Source: Theodoxus fluviatilis
Taxonomy: Eukaryota; Mollusca; Gastropoda; Cycloneritida; Neritidae
Length of the DNA: 64,000 nucleotides
Reading direction: 5' to 3'
NCBI GenBank assembly: GCA_034096865.1
Contig: JAWQFJ010016790.1
Location: 20,058 to 84,057, forward strand
The notes beneath the pieces were generated by a model. The model was not told the DNA's origin, ran no database searches, and worked only from the letters and a program-made list of their open reading frames with translations. This document shows, piece after piece, positions 1-55,915 of this stretch; position 1 is the stretch's first letter; each line of letters opens with the position of its first letter. Made by a program: the position numbers and the translations under genes.

Positions 1-15
1 TTTTGTACTCTTCAG

Positions 16-44913
<44,898 letters not shown>

Positions 44914-45094
44914 GTAGTTATGCATTCTGTTCAGTGTGATGACCTTAGTGTTGCAAAGGATGAGTCATTGCCTTTCTTCTACTCTGCCTTGATTGCTCTA
45001 TTTGTCAGTGTGTATATGTCTGTTTGTGTGTCTGCCTATCAGTCTCTGCATGTGTGCGAGCGAGTTTGTATGTGTGTAGTGTATGTTTCCGTGT

Positions 45095-46430
45095 GAAAAT
45101 ATCGAAAGTCATTCCTTTACCAAAAGTGAAGACTCCTTTGAATGTTGATGATTTTAGACCCATTTCAATCCTTTCTGTACTATCAAAGCCACTTGAAAAG
45201 CATGTTCATAAGCATTTGCTGGCTTGTCTTGATGGACATCTTAATTCCCCTCAGTAAGGTTTCCAGCCAATAGATTCTTGCCTCACAGCAAAGTCTCGAT
45301 TAATTGATACTTGGCTAGATGTCAGTAACATGTCAAAGATGATTGGATTCGGCTTTCTTAATTTTAGGAAATCATTTGACATGGTTCATCCATATTAGTT
45401 GAAAAAGTATTACAATATCTACATAGATGTCACACGGTGAAATTAATTAAATCTTTTCGAGAAGGCAGACAGCAGGACGTGCTTCTTTTTATAGCCACTT
45501 ACAAGTGGGTATTCCACAAGGCTCTGTATTAGGTCCTCTATTATTATGCCCGTTTATCAATGATCTACCAATACATGTCTCTGATAAAGAGGTCACATGT
45601 GATGCGTTTGCTGATGATGTAACACTTTCAATCTCGGATGTCAGGACTGAATAACTATGTAACAGTAAAACTTCAAGGGAGCCTGGATGAAATCCGTTCC
45701 TAGTGCTCTTCGAATCTTATTGTCATAAATCCTACCAAAGCTATATATATGGTGATAACTATGAGGCAAAACATCAAGTAAATCCTTTATCTCTTCCTCT
45801 TTTTCTTGACTTGGTGTCAATCGAAAAAAATGTTGAGCGCATAGCTGTTCGTGTAATAATAAATGATCATTTAGGATGGCAATCGTTCATTAAATACATT
45901 TGTAAAAGAACTTCAATTAATCTGTTTCTTCTCTCAGAATTGGGACATTTTGTTGACATTCAAACTTGCAAAATCTTCTTCCATGCTCATATATTATCTC
46001 ACGTCAATAAGAATTTGGGATGGCTGTAGTGATGCCAACTTTAAAAGGCGGAAGTCATTGTATCGAGGAATTTTAAAGCATTTGATAGCAGATAGTTTGC
46101 TATCCAAATAATTACAAACTTAAAACACTGAACATTTTGCCTTTTCATAAATATTTACAAGTTATCAAATGTGTCTTAGTGAAAATAATAAGTTTGATGT
46201 GCTTGATTATTTTGATAAACTTATTCCAACATTCAAATCTTAGTGAACATAACTTTATAATACCACAACCTAGGATTGATTTTTTTTAACATAGCTTATC
46301 TTACCCAGGGACTACTGAGTGGAACACACTACCTAATTCTCTTAAAATTGCAAAATCTTTGCAGAATGTTACATTGAAACTACACATTTTTCTTGTATAG
46401 TCATCCTAGGTAATTTTCCATCTAATTCTA
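45095..46430 (+). pseudogene. L2/CR1-like LINE reverse transcriptase relic, many stops
   Basis: The plus strand reads SKVIPLPKVKTPLNVDDFRP and ISILSVLSKPLEK, later a GSVLGPLL-like motif B (caaggctctgtattaggtcc), then DAFADDVTLSI (motif C) and a tail WNTLPNSLKIAKSLQNVTLK. Several stops and frameshifts lie in between. It is an old, inactive copy covering RT to the 3' end, lying downstream of exon E32. Confidence 0.75.
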
Positions 46431-46622
46431 TATTCCTTGTGTAATTATTTTCAATGTGGTATTTTGTTTCTACAAATGCATTGTGACTAATATTATTTAG
46501 TAAAATGTAGGTGGGATTGAGGGTGGGTGTTGGGTTTGGTTTGGTTTGATTGTTGTTTGCTTGTTTAAAAAAAGGCTGATTTCAGTCAGGTCTAATTAAT
46601 GAATTTCCCTTGGAAAATAAAG

Positions 46623-46901
<279 letters not shown>

Positions 46902-47180
46902 TCATGCATGCATCTGACTGGGGATGGTTTGTTCTCACACGTTTAGTGATGAATCTTTTTATGATATCACACATTTGGTGATGGATCTTTTTCTGGTTAA
47001 ATATTTGATATATCATGGAATTGTTAAATTGCGGTCATCTCTACCCCTCTTCAATCACTCTAGTATTTACTCATGGGGCTTTCATAGCTTTTTAGTTTCC
47101 ATCATCCTCTGCATGTGCGTGGGCGTCCCTTCATGGTAAACTTTCCACATGAAGTGCAAGAGTGTCTTGTTCTCTTTCAG

Positions 47181-47192
47181 CCTTCGAAGTGA
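47181..47192 (+). CDS. Candidate terminal exon of host gene (PSK then stop)
   Basis: A strong acceptor (gttctctttcag) is followed in phase 0 by three codons and TGA. If used, the protein would end here and the 3'UTR would run into repeats. No clear AATAAA was identified close by. This is speculative. Confidence 0.25.
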   Translation, partial: PSK

Positions 47193-47522
47193 CGACCCCG
47201 AAGTCTTTTAAAGTCTATTACGTCGTTGATCCAAGCGTCGAAGAAATTTTTATTCACGTTCTTTTATTCGGTGTTCTTGTATATTTTCTAGGAAGTAGTT
47301 GCAACGAAGCTCGTATATTTTTTTAGGAAGTAGGTGCAACGTAGCTCGCTACGGTGCATCCTACCGAAGACAGTACATTGAAACAACTAGAAGACTTAGA
47401 GGGCCTCTGCAGTCGTTATTGTTTATTTTGGGTGCATTCGAAAGTATAAGCAGTATAGCTAATTTCCTCAGGATATTGGCTAGGGTAGAATCCGCCGCCA
47501 GGCGTCACTCTGCCCACTAAAA

Positions 47523-47798
47523 AGCCCAGATCCTGTCCGTACGACGTCGGAGCCTCCACCGGAGTGCCGCACCTGCCAGTGCAGGCTTACCATGCAGCAC
47601 GTTCTGGTGGAGTGCCCTCGACTTGCTCATCTACGGAGTGGGTCGAGCTGTCTGACATTTTTTTTAATCCTCTTGCTGTGATAAATTGTTTGATAGATTC
47701 TGAGTATTATTCTCGTATATGAGTTGTACTATATCTTAATTGTTTTCAATATCTGTCTACTTACATCTTCTGTGGTAATCTTTTAATTCCACATTTTT
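47523..47798 (+). mobile_element. LINE 3' fragment (same family as 30370-31056), plus strand, interrupted
   Basis: The plus strand reads SEPPPECRTCQCRLTMQHVL and VECPRLAHL. The 3'UTR signature resumes at about 48955-49015 (ggccttatatagcctacaa, ending in catccatccatccg), so the roughly 1.1 kb in between looks like an insertion. Confidence 0.65.
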
Positions 47799-48810
47799 GA
47801 CTCACATGTGAAGCAAAAGTGAGTCTATGTACTGAGCCGTTTCGTCCGTCCGTCCGTCCGTCCGTCCGTCCGTCCGGGCGGGCGTCCGTCCGGGCGTAAA
47901 AAACTTTAACGTTGGATTTTTCTCGAAGATTATTAAGTCTATCAACACCAAATGTGGCATGATGGTGTATGATGAAAAGGCCTCAAAAAACATACATAGT
48001 GACTTGACCTTGCTTCAAGGTCAAGGTCACAGGAGCCATAAATGTGGTCTCAAAAACAGTCATTTTTCACATTTTCCCAATTTTCTCCCACGTTATTGAA
48101 AATGGCGACCTTAGCTACAAGTGGTATATAGGTCAAAGCAAGCCCTATCTTTTGATACCAGTTTGGTTGACCTTGCTTCAAGATCAAGGTCACAGGAGCT
48201 CTTCAAAGTTGGATTGTATACATATTTTGAAGTGACCTTGACCCTGAACTATGGAAGATAACTGTTTCAAACTTAATAATTATGTGAGGCACATGTTATA
48301 CTTTTATCATGAGACACACTTGTTCACATATCATCAAGGTCAAGGTCACTTTGACCCTTATGAAATGTGACCAAAATGGGGTAGTCAACCACTAAAAGTG
48401 ACTATATCTCATGGTAGAAAGTGCCAATAAGCACCATTGTGCTTCCTATGTCTTGAATTAAGAGCTTTGTGTTGCATGACCGTGGATGACCTTGACCTTG
48501 GGTCAAGGTCACATGTATTTTGGTAGGAAAAATGTGTAAAGCATTTCTTTGTGTATGATGTCATTGGTAGGTTTAGTTGTTTGACCTTGACGTTGAAGGT
48601 CACCTGAAGGTCAAGGTCATATACAGGTCAAGGTCAAGCATGTGATTCGTATGGGCTTTGCCCTTCTTGTTATTCAGTGAAAGTATGTTGTGGCCTTGAA
48701 TGACCTTAAAACCTGATGAGCCCTCGGGCTCCATCTGCCTATCCCTCAATGCATTGTCGGTGTCAAGGACATCGAGATGTGACATTTTGCCCTTTCGTAA
48801 TTATGCTTTT
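47799..48810. mobile_element. Element rich in TGACCTTGA/TCAAGGTCA motifs, inserted in a LINE tail
   Basis: It begins gactcacatgtgaagcaaaa with a (CCGT)n run at 47845-47890 and contains roughly fifteen TGACCTT/AAGGTCA half-sites, many as TCAAGGTCA. No ORF was seen. It is probably a non-autonomous dispersed element, class unknown, and its boundaries are approximate. Confidence 0.5.
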
Positions 48811-49319
48811 TCGTGTTTGAAGGCTGTGCACTGCCTTTGCTGGCTGTTGGGCTGTGGGACTATATTTTATTGATTTTATATCACTAGTTTAATGAATTAT
48901 ACTATACTCCACTGTCGCGGACAGTTCTATTACCATGATGGAAGTGTTTCTTAACTTTGTGGCCTTATATAGCCTACAAGGCTGATAGGCCCTTAAACTC
49001 CATCCATCCATCCGTACGACGTTGTCCTACTTCTGCAACTTGAAGGCAGCAACGGAATTACGCTTATGATAGGGCTGTTTGAAAAAGAAAACGACGCTTC
49101 TGACATCTGCGCACTTGGTGTTTACCCGGATGCATGCAAATAACAACTATGAAGGCGTTCTTGCTATAAAGTCAACGAATAGCAAATATCCCGAAGAAAT
49201 TGGCTATACTGCATACACTTTCGGATGCACGAAAATAACGACTGTGAATGCCTTCTAAGTTTTATAGTTATTTGAATGTACTGTCTTTGGTAGAATGCAC
49301 TGCAACGTAGCACTGGATA

Positions 49320-50445
49320 ACTCGCGGCTAGTTCAGCAATGCCTGCCTATTTTTCATCATTAAAAAATTCATTTATTACCCCAAGCTAATCGTTAGAAAT
49401 AAAGGCGAACTCATTTGCAACTGATTCCACCCGACTGTATTTGTGTACTGAGTAAAAATGTTCATGAAATGAAGTCTCTCTGTCATTTTTCAAATACTTT
49501 TCAGATGTTGCGTTGACTGTGTCGTTCAAGGCCTAATCAGACTAAAACTTGGTTTTGAGAAGTGCTTGATTGCATGTGATTGCACTTGAAACTGCAGTTT
49601 GTTCATATCTGCAGTCCTTGTGGGTTGGGGGTTGAGAATAGGTCCACCGTGCCTCCCTACGCGATTTTTTAAAGGCGAAAAATGGAGTTTTGTGGCCTCA
49701 GCCTTTGCAGGCTATGGAGGGCCATTGACTACAAAATCAGTAGAGCCGTTTAGAAAAGGGGCAAGTCTAGATTTCCCTAGTTATTCGCCTTTTACAAATC
49801 GTGTAGGGGAACATGGTTTGCGGTAAGCGGAAAAGCATTTTGAGACCCAGACATGAGAGATGAGTCGCTGTATATCAAACCACCTCTTTATCCCTTTTCC
49901 TTTCATCTATTCTTACACCAACCCACAGAGAGAACGGATTCGAAGGCCGTACTGATTGTACAAGCTGCAAGTGCCAGTAGGTCATTCAAGACAACCAAGT
50001 GCTCAATCGAGCGCTAGGCGAGCCCCAAAGTGCACTCTTGAACAATCGTCGACTCGTAATGACCAAGCGCTAAAACCAAGATTGCTTCCGGGATGCCTTC
50101 TCATCGTCGTAGAGTGCTCTGTCGCAACAAAAATCGTGTGTCTAAGCATAGAGTTCTGATGTCATTTTCGCGTCAAAAGTTTGTTGCGCCATGCTGATTG
50201 GACAGTTGGTTCGCGCCTTTCTACAATTACATCACAAAGGTTTACCCAGGTCTGTTCTCATCAATGAACGATTTTCCCGATATCTGTTAATACAGGGAAT
50301 GATTTTTGTTACAAAAAAGCGTGTACAAACATAGAACGGACGTTATCTACGGACAGATCGGGAAATTCCCAGTCAATTGAAATGACAAGAAGAGTCTATT
50401 TCACAACAAAAAATGGTCGACTCATGGGTTAGATGATGCAGCATA
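49320..50445 (+). other. Non-coding stretch with one LINE 3'UTR-like segment
   Basis: The part from 49690 to 49810 resembles 26520-26670 (cctttgcaggctatgg, ccctagttattcg). Nothing else was recognised. Confidence 0.4.
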
Positions 50446-50910
50446 TAACGCTGGGAGATTAGGAATCCCTTCCCTCCCCTCCCCCTCAACTCCTCCCTTC
50501 CCTACCACTCAATCTGCCCCCTCCCCCCTCTCCCTCCCCCTCCCCTCCTCCCTCTACCTCTCCTCTCCTCCCTCCCACTCAATCCGTACCCACCCACCCT
50601 TCTCTCCCACCCCACCCACCCCCACCCCACCCCCCCTGCCTTCTGTCAATGTTGGACGCAGTAATTATTTTGATAACAATTCCTTGGCCCTCCCCACCCT
50701 TTCCCCCTTTCCCCACCCACCCGCTCCCCGGAATGGGAACGGAGGAGGGGGAGCAGGAGTAGGAGGTGATGGGGGTAGGGGGGGGGGGGAGTAGGAAGTG
50801 GTGCGGGTAAGGGGGGGGGGAGGGTTGGGGGGGAGGGGTTGGAGGGGGGAACGGGTGCGATTAAAGTTAGATGCCGTTAGGGCGGAATAACAACTCTCCC
50901 AGCGTTCTTA
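50446..50910. repeat. Polypyrimidine/polypurine block with palindromic ends
   Basis: The ends aacgctgggaga (about 50448) and tctcccagcgtt (about 50896) are exact reverse complements. The left interior is C/T-rich and the right interior G/A-rich, so the block could fold into a long hairpin or triplex. G-runs of 9-10 occur near 50778-50820. Confidence 0.6.
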
Positions 50911-50924
50911 GTTTAGGTTGGGGG

Positions 50925-52650
50925 GTGGGGATGGAAGGTGAGAAGCAGGAAGGGTGGAGAGTGAGAAGCAGGAGAGGTGGAGGGTGAGATGCAGGAGGGG
51001 TGGAGGGTGAAGAGGTGGAGAGTAAGAAGCAGGAGGGGTGGAGGGTGAGAAGCAGGAGGGGTGGATGGTAAGAAGCAGGGAGAGTAAGAAGCAGGAAGGG
51101 TGGATAGTGAGAAGCAGGAGAGGTGGAGAGTAAGAAGCAGGAGGGGTGGAGAGTGAGAAGCTGGAGGGATTGAGAGTGAGAAGCAGGAGAGGTGGAGGGT
51201 GAGAAGCAGGAGGGGTGGATGGTAAGAAGCAGGGAGAGTAAGAAGCAGGGGGGGTGGAGGGTAAAAAGCAGGGAGAGTAAGAAGCAGGAGGGGTGGAAGG
51301 AGAGAAGCAGGAGGGGTGGAGGGTGAAGAGGTGGAGAGTAAGAAGCAGGAGGGGTGGAGGGTGAGAAGCAGGAGGGGTGGATGGTAAGAAGCAGGGAGAG
51401 TAAGAAGCAGGAAGGGTGGATAGTGAGAAGCAGGAGAGGTGGAGAGTGAGAAGCAGGAGGGGTGGAGGGTGAGAAGCAGGAGGGGTGGAGGGTGAGAAGC
51501 AGGAGGGGTGGAGGGTGAGAAGCAGAAGATGTGGAGAGTGAGAAGCAGGAGAGGTGGAGAGTGAGAAGCAGGAGAGGTGGAGAGTGAGAAGCAGGAGAGG
51601 GGGATGGTGAGAAGCAGGAGATGTGGAGGGTGAGAAGCAGGAGGGGTGGAGGGTGAGAAACAGGAGGGGTGGAGGGTGAGAAGCAGGGAGAGTAAGAAGC
51701 AGGAGGGGTGCAGGGTGAGAAGCAGGAGGGGTGGAGGGTGAGAAGCAGAAGAGGTGGAGAGTGAGAAGCAGGAGGGGTGGATGGTGAGAAGCAGGAGGGG
51801 AGGATGGTGAGAAGCAGGAGGGGTGGAGGGTGAGAAGCAGGAGGGGTGGAGAGTGAGAAGCAGGAGAGGTGGAGGGTGAGAAGCAGGAGGGGTGGATGGT
51901 GTGAAGCAGGAGGGGTGGAGGGTGAGAAGCAGGAGGGGTGGAGAGAGAGAAGCAGGAGGGGTGCAGGAAGAGAAGCAGGAGGGGTGGAGGGTGAGAAGCA
52001 GGAGAGGTGGAGGGTGAGAAGCAGGAGGGGTGGATGGTGAGAAGCAGGAGGGGTGGATGGTGAGAAGCAGGAGGGGTGGAGGGTGAGAAGCAGGAGGGTT
52101 GGAGAGTGAGAAGCAGGAGGGGTGCAGGAAGAGAAGCAGGAAGAGTGGAGAGTGAGAAGCAGGAGAGGTGGAGGGTGAGAAGCAGGAGGGGTGGAGGGTG
52201 AGAAGCAGGAGGGGTGGAGGGTGAGAAGCAGGAGGGGTGGAGAGTGAGAAGCAGGAGAGGTGGAGGGTGAGAAGCAGGAGGGGTGGATGGTGAGAAGCAG
52301 GAGGGGTGGAGAGTGAGAAGCAGGAGAGGTGGAGGGTGAGAAGCAGGAGGGGTGGATGGTGAGAAGCAGGAGGGGTGGAGGGTGAGAAGCAGGAGGGGTG
52401 GAGAGTGAGAAGCAGGAGGGGTGGAGGGTGAGAAGCAGGAGGGGTACGGGTGGATGGTGAGAAGCAGGAAGGGTGGAGGGTGAGAAGAAGGAGGGGTGGA
52501 GGGTGAGAAGCAGGAGATGTGGAGAGTGAGAAACAGGAGGGGTGGAGGGTAAGAAGCAGGGAGAGTAAGAAGCAGGAGAGGTGGAGGGTGAGAAGCAGGA
52601 GGGGTGGAGGGTGAGAAGCAGGAGGGGTGGAGGGTGAGAAGGAGGAGTGT
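50925..52650. repeat. 23-bp minisatellite, about 75 copies
   Basis: The unit is close to agaagcaggaggggtggagg plus gtg, with common variants (gagagt, gatggt, shorter units with gggagagtaagaagc). Because 23 is not a multiple of three and the unit has no stop on the minus strand, two minus-strand frames stay open for about 600 codons with a 23-residue period. I do not consider them genes. Confidence 0.9.
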
Positions 52651-52753
52651 GTATAAACCAGCGGAAAATCTATCATTCTCACCACAAAGCGTACCTGTAC
52701 CCAAGAGATGACTGCTTGTCTATGGCGACCGTTCTCATTGGTGGGTTCAAGTT

Positions 52754-52990
52754 CATGGAACAGCATCTCAGAACTGTTTAGGACGTCTGCTGTTCTCACT
52801 AACTTTAAAAAAGGACTCAAGACACATGTTTAATTCTTGAAGTCTTGTCATGGAAGCACATCAAGCATGTCTGTATGGCTTAAGGTTTAGTGCGTTTACG
52901 AAGTACACACGTTATGTATGGTTAGGTGTGACATACAGCAGGAGTCGCTCGATACCTCCCACGTTGACTGGAAGCACTGGCTGATGGGTT
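52754..52990 (+). pseudogene. L2/CR1-like LINE 3' end fragment
   Basis: The plus strand reads WNSISELFRTSAVLTNFKKG and then LKTHMF before a stop, the standard C-terminal tail of L2/CR1-like reverse transcriptases. Confidence 0.55.
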
Positions 52991-53380
52991 TTGGAAGGTT
53001 TGATCCTAAACGTACTGAACGTACGTGTCGCCATTAAACCAAAATGTGCAGATCTAGATGATGTTAACACAGTGCCTGTCACTTTCACCTGTTTAGATGA
53101 AAGCTATGAAAACATTAATTTAAAATGTTTTTTAAACTCTCAACGTATAGCCAAAAACATACTCTAATGCAGGTGGACCGCCCATGGCCGAGCTAAGAGA
53201 ACGAGCAAGTCCCCAAAGTTCTGCAGCCATGACTTCAAGCAGCAGAGAGGGTATTGTGTGACAGCTGTATATGTCTAAAAGTAAACTTCAGTGTTTGAGA
53301 AGCAGTCGGAATGCAAGTAATTCAGGAAACAACTGGAAAGTCACAAAGGAAACCAAAGGTTTTGCTTGCGCCTCTGTAGG

Positions 53381-53383
<3 letters not shown>

Positions 53384-53452
<69 letters not shown>
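53384..53452. repeat. (GT)n microsatellite
   Basis: About 34 GT units just upstream of the candidate terminal exon. Confidence 0.95.
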
Positions 53453-53453
<1 letters not shown>

Positions 53454-53531
53454 GTCACCACCGCCATGCCCGGCCCTGGCTATTATCTACCTGAGCTTTG
53501 CTTTGATTACCTCCCTGATTTCACGGCTCAG

Positions 53532-53780
53532 TCGGAACCAGACATGCAGTCCACTGTTTCTGAGAGGCTCTCGGCTGCGAATCCCGCGCAGTCCCTTCAA
53601 CAGGAAGTCGCTGCCTTTCCAGGTCCTGCCAGCCTTCTTCCTAAACCACGTCAGAATGACCCTGAATTTCAGGCCACGCTGGGAGTGGACATGGAGCTCT
53701 CTGCTGTTAAACACTTGGGAGAACCCTTCAGCCAGGCGCCACTGACTTATCGTCCAGGCTTGCCAGTAATGTCATCATAG
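53532..53780 (+). CDS. Candidate terminal exon of host gene (82 codons plus stop)
   Basis: A pyrimidine-rich acceptor (gatttcacggctcag) opens an 82-codon phase-0 frame. It begins SEPDMQSTVSERLSAANPAQ and ends at TAG (53778-53780). Its Pro/Gln/Ser-rich style fits the gene. The frame is also open upstream to an ATG at 53466, so an alternative first-exon reading or a separate small gene is possible. Confidence 0.4.
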   Translation, partial: SEPDMQSTVSERLSAANPAQSLQQEVAAFPGPASLLPKPRQNDPEFQATLGVDMELSAVKHLGEPFSQAPLTYRPGLPVMSS

Positions 53781-53831
53781 ACATTAATGTATGGGATTGA
53801 TGAGAGATTTATTGATCGTTATCGTCAAAAC

Positions 53832-53893
53832 ACACACACACACACACACGCACGCACGCACTCACGCACACACACACACTTTCTCTCTGTGTC

Positions 53894-53982
<89 letters not shown>

Positions 53983-54049
53983 GTCTGTCTGTCTCTCTCT
54001 ATCTCTCTCTCTCTCTCTAGCTCTCTCTCTCTAGCTCTCTCTCTCACCA
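53832..54049. repeat. (CA)n then (GTCT)n microsatellite
   Basis: A short CA array followed by about 24 CTGT units and CT units. Confidence 0.95.
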
Positions 54050-54943
54050 AAGATTATAGGTTACACAAAGATAGTTCATTAGCGCATTGTCGTGAGGATC
54101 GAGACACGTTGCGCCCCAAGCGGATGGATCAAGCGTTGCCCTGTGACCTGCATTCGATTGTTAAAAAGTAGGACCTTTCAATACATTTTGATGCATTCAA
54201 CATACAGCTTTGATAAATTAATGCTGTTCAGGGCTTACATTTTCTTCGGATGGGTTTCTAGTATCCCAAAATATAGCTTTTTCTGCGCGAACTGGAGAGA
54301 GCTGACGCCATTGAATTGCCCAAAGAGTAGACATATACGCCATATCGACACGAAAGCAGTCCTCTGATTGGTTCCCTGAATAGAATCCTCCAATCAGCAG
54401 GCAACTTTCTTCGCCGTCTTGTCACTAAGCGGTGTGAGTACACTTTCCTTGATTCACTCCTGCTACCATCCGCTAGGTTTGGCGTTTTGTAACTTTGAAG
54501 AGCAAAAGCTCGGCATGAGCTATCTTTCTGTAACCTATAATCTTTGCTCTCACTTCAAAGCTGGCTGCCATGGTGAGCGAACGTGCGGCGTGAAACGGAC
54601 TGTGGGTGTGTGATCAGAGGAATGGGTTCTGATATCAGGGCTGCGGAGACGCGGACGGCAAAGAAACTAGAATTGTAAGTGAAATACGTGTTTACTATGA
54701 ATTTTATTGTGCCTTGACCGTTGAACCAACATGTGTCTTCTGAATGAACACAGTTCAAGCTCGCCGGTACAAAAATAACCGCGTAACCTTCAAGTGAAAC
54801 CACACGAAGTTGTGAGCAAACAGAAACGATAGGCCCCTATAGAACACGCCTACATCTTGCTGTTTGACGCTAATTGCGTGTTGGTTGTTGTGGCTACGGA
54901 GTTTGCAAAAACAAAATCCGCTATATTTTCTTCGACTGACGTT
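54050..54943 (+). other. Gap between microsatellite and Gypsy element
   Basis: No gene or repeat was recognised. An intron-like or intergenic stretch of unremarkable composition. Confidence 0.4.
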
Positions 54944-55017
54944 TGTGGTAGGAAATCCTATTGAGGCTCTGCGGAAGTGACCTCCGCTAGACCGTAAGGT
55001 CACCGATAGGGGGCGGT
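54944..55017 (+). repeat. Truncated 5' LTR (about 73 bp)
   Basis: It matches the first 73 bp of the 3' LTR, up to gatagggggcggt, after which the two diverge. The deletion removed the rest of the LTR, the primer binding site and the gag N-terminus. Confidence 0.8.
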
Positions 55018-55033
55018 ACTTAGACTTCGCTGT

Positions 55034-55915
55034 GTGAGCTTCGCCGAAGAGGGGAACGGCAGTGAAGAGGACGTCGTTCGGGTCAGGCAAGCCAGCAAGG
55101 CCTACCAACCGAGAGAGCCTCCGGCATCACCAGTGGTTCCGTCTAGCGGGAACGGCCAAGTATGCTCTCCGGGGAGACACATGTCGACGGAAGGAGAGCA
55201 TCGGTTGGCACTGGCGATGGAGGAGATGAAGACCCTCTTAGAGCAGATCGCGATGGCAGTGTCCTGTCGTGCTGGGCAGCGACCGTCGGACGAGGTACAG
55301 CCTGGTACGGCCCCAGTCCTTCCATGGCGGGCCGACGGCACGAGGGCTACCTCCTTGTCACCCGCGAGGGTTCCAAGCAATGCCCAATGCTTCTACTGTC
55401 ACCAATGGGGGCATTATAGGCGCAGTTGCCCGCAACTTGTGCGTTCACGGTCACCCTCACCCCAAGGCAAGTACGGACGGGCTGATTTAAACCCCAAGGG
55501 GGGGGGTGTGAGCCGTGAGCATGGACCCCCCCTTGGTCAACCGCTCGCGGAGCCACCCCGGTTAATCAGGAACATTTCCGGGAAAAACCTAGTCGTGAGA
55601 GCATGTGTGAACGGGGAACCTTTGCTGGCGGTACTGGATACAGCCGCCCAGGTGTCAGTTCTCAGCTCCAAGTGGGCTGGGAAGGAGGCTGGAAGCGTTA
55701 AAAGGAAGCAGGTATTCTTGCGGGGAGTGGCAGGCAAATTAGTGCCAGCTGAGGTTGTTGCGGGATGCTTGTATTTCTTTGGGGAGCGGGAGTATCACCG
55801 ACATATCTATGTAGCCGACATTTCAGAGGATATGCTCCTCGGGTTAGATGTCCTGGAAGAGGGCAGGGCTGTTATAGATCTAGAGTCCCTTACTGTCAAA
55901 GTGGGGGGGAGGTGA
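55034..55915 (+). CDS. Gypsy gag (C-terminal part) plus aspartic protease
   Basis: The 293-codon frame has the zinc knuckle CFYCHQWGHYRRSC starting near residue 119 (nucleocapsid, RNA packaging). Next is a retropepsin-like domain with AVLDTAAQVSVLS (catalytic Asp near 202, DTA instead of the common DTG/DSG) and ADISEDMLLGLDVLEEG (the hydrophobic flap-end motif). Only about 115 residues precede the knuckle and no capsid-like domain is seen, so the N-terminus is deleted. The first ATG may not be the original start. The frame ends at TGA just after a run of seven G (55903-55909), and the next frame is entered by a -1 shift there. Confidence 0.8.
   Translation: MSFAEEGNGSEEDVVRVRQASKAYQPREPPASPVVPSSGNGQVCSPGRHMSTEGEHRLALAMEEMKTLLEQIAMAVSCRAGQRPSDEVQPGTAPVLPWRADGTRATSLSPARVPSNAQCFYCHQWGHYRRSCPQLVRSRSPSPQGKYGRADLNPKGGGVSREHGPPLGQPLAEPPRLIRNISGKNLVVRACVNGEPLLAVLDTAAQVSVLSSKWAGKEAGSVKRKQVFLRGVAGKLVPAEVVAGCLYFFGEREYHRHIYVADISEDMLLGLDVLEEGRAVIDLESLTVKVGGR
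55903..55909 (+). promoter_or_regulatory. Possible -1 frameshift site between protease and pol
   Basis: A G GGG GGG heptamer lies immediately before the protease-frame stop. The downstream coding (GGEVIPVEM...) is in the -1 frame. Programmed -1 shifting at this junction is common in Ty3/Gypsy elements, but a chance indel in a G-run gives the same picture. Confidence 0.4.

Larger units (their letters stand above)
47335..49320. repeat. Long imperfect inverted repeat, arms about 130 bp
   Basis: The left arm (about 47335-47475, with accgaagacagtacattg and agtataagcagtatagc) matches the reverse complement of 49190-49320 (caatgtactgtctt-like and gctatactgcatacactt). The right arm also holds a local direct repeat (cggatgcatgcaaataac at about 49129 and cggatgcacgaaaataac at about 49222). 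Confidence 0.6.

Noticed and set aside
50908..52820. Two minus-strand open frames of about 600 codons (Ser/Pro/Leu/His-rich)
   Set aside because: Both are translations of the same 23-bp minisatellite in different frames. The unit simply lacks stops, so openness is not evidence of a gene.
53173..53248. Possible exon with GPPMAELRERASPQSSAAMT
   Set aside because: The acceptor would make it phase 2 rather than 0, and the donor is weak.
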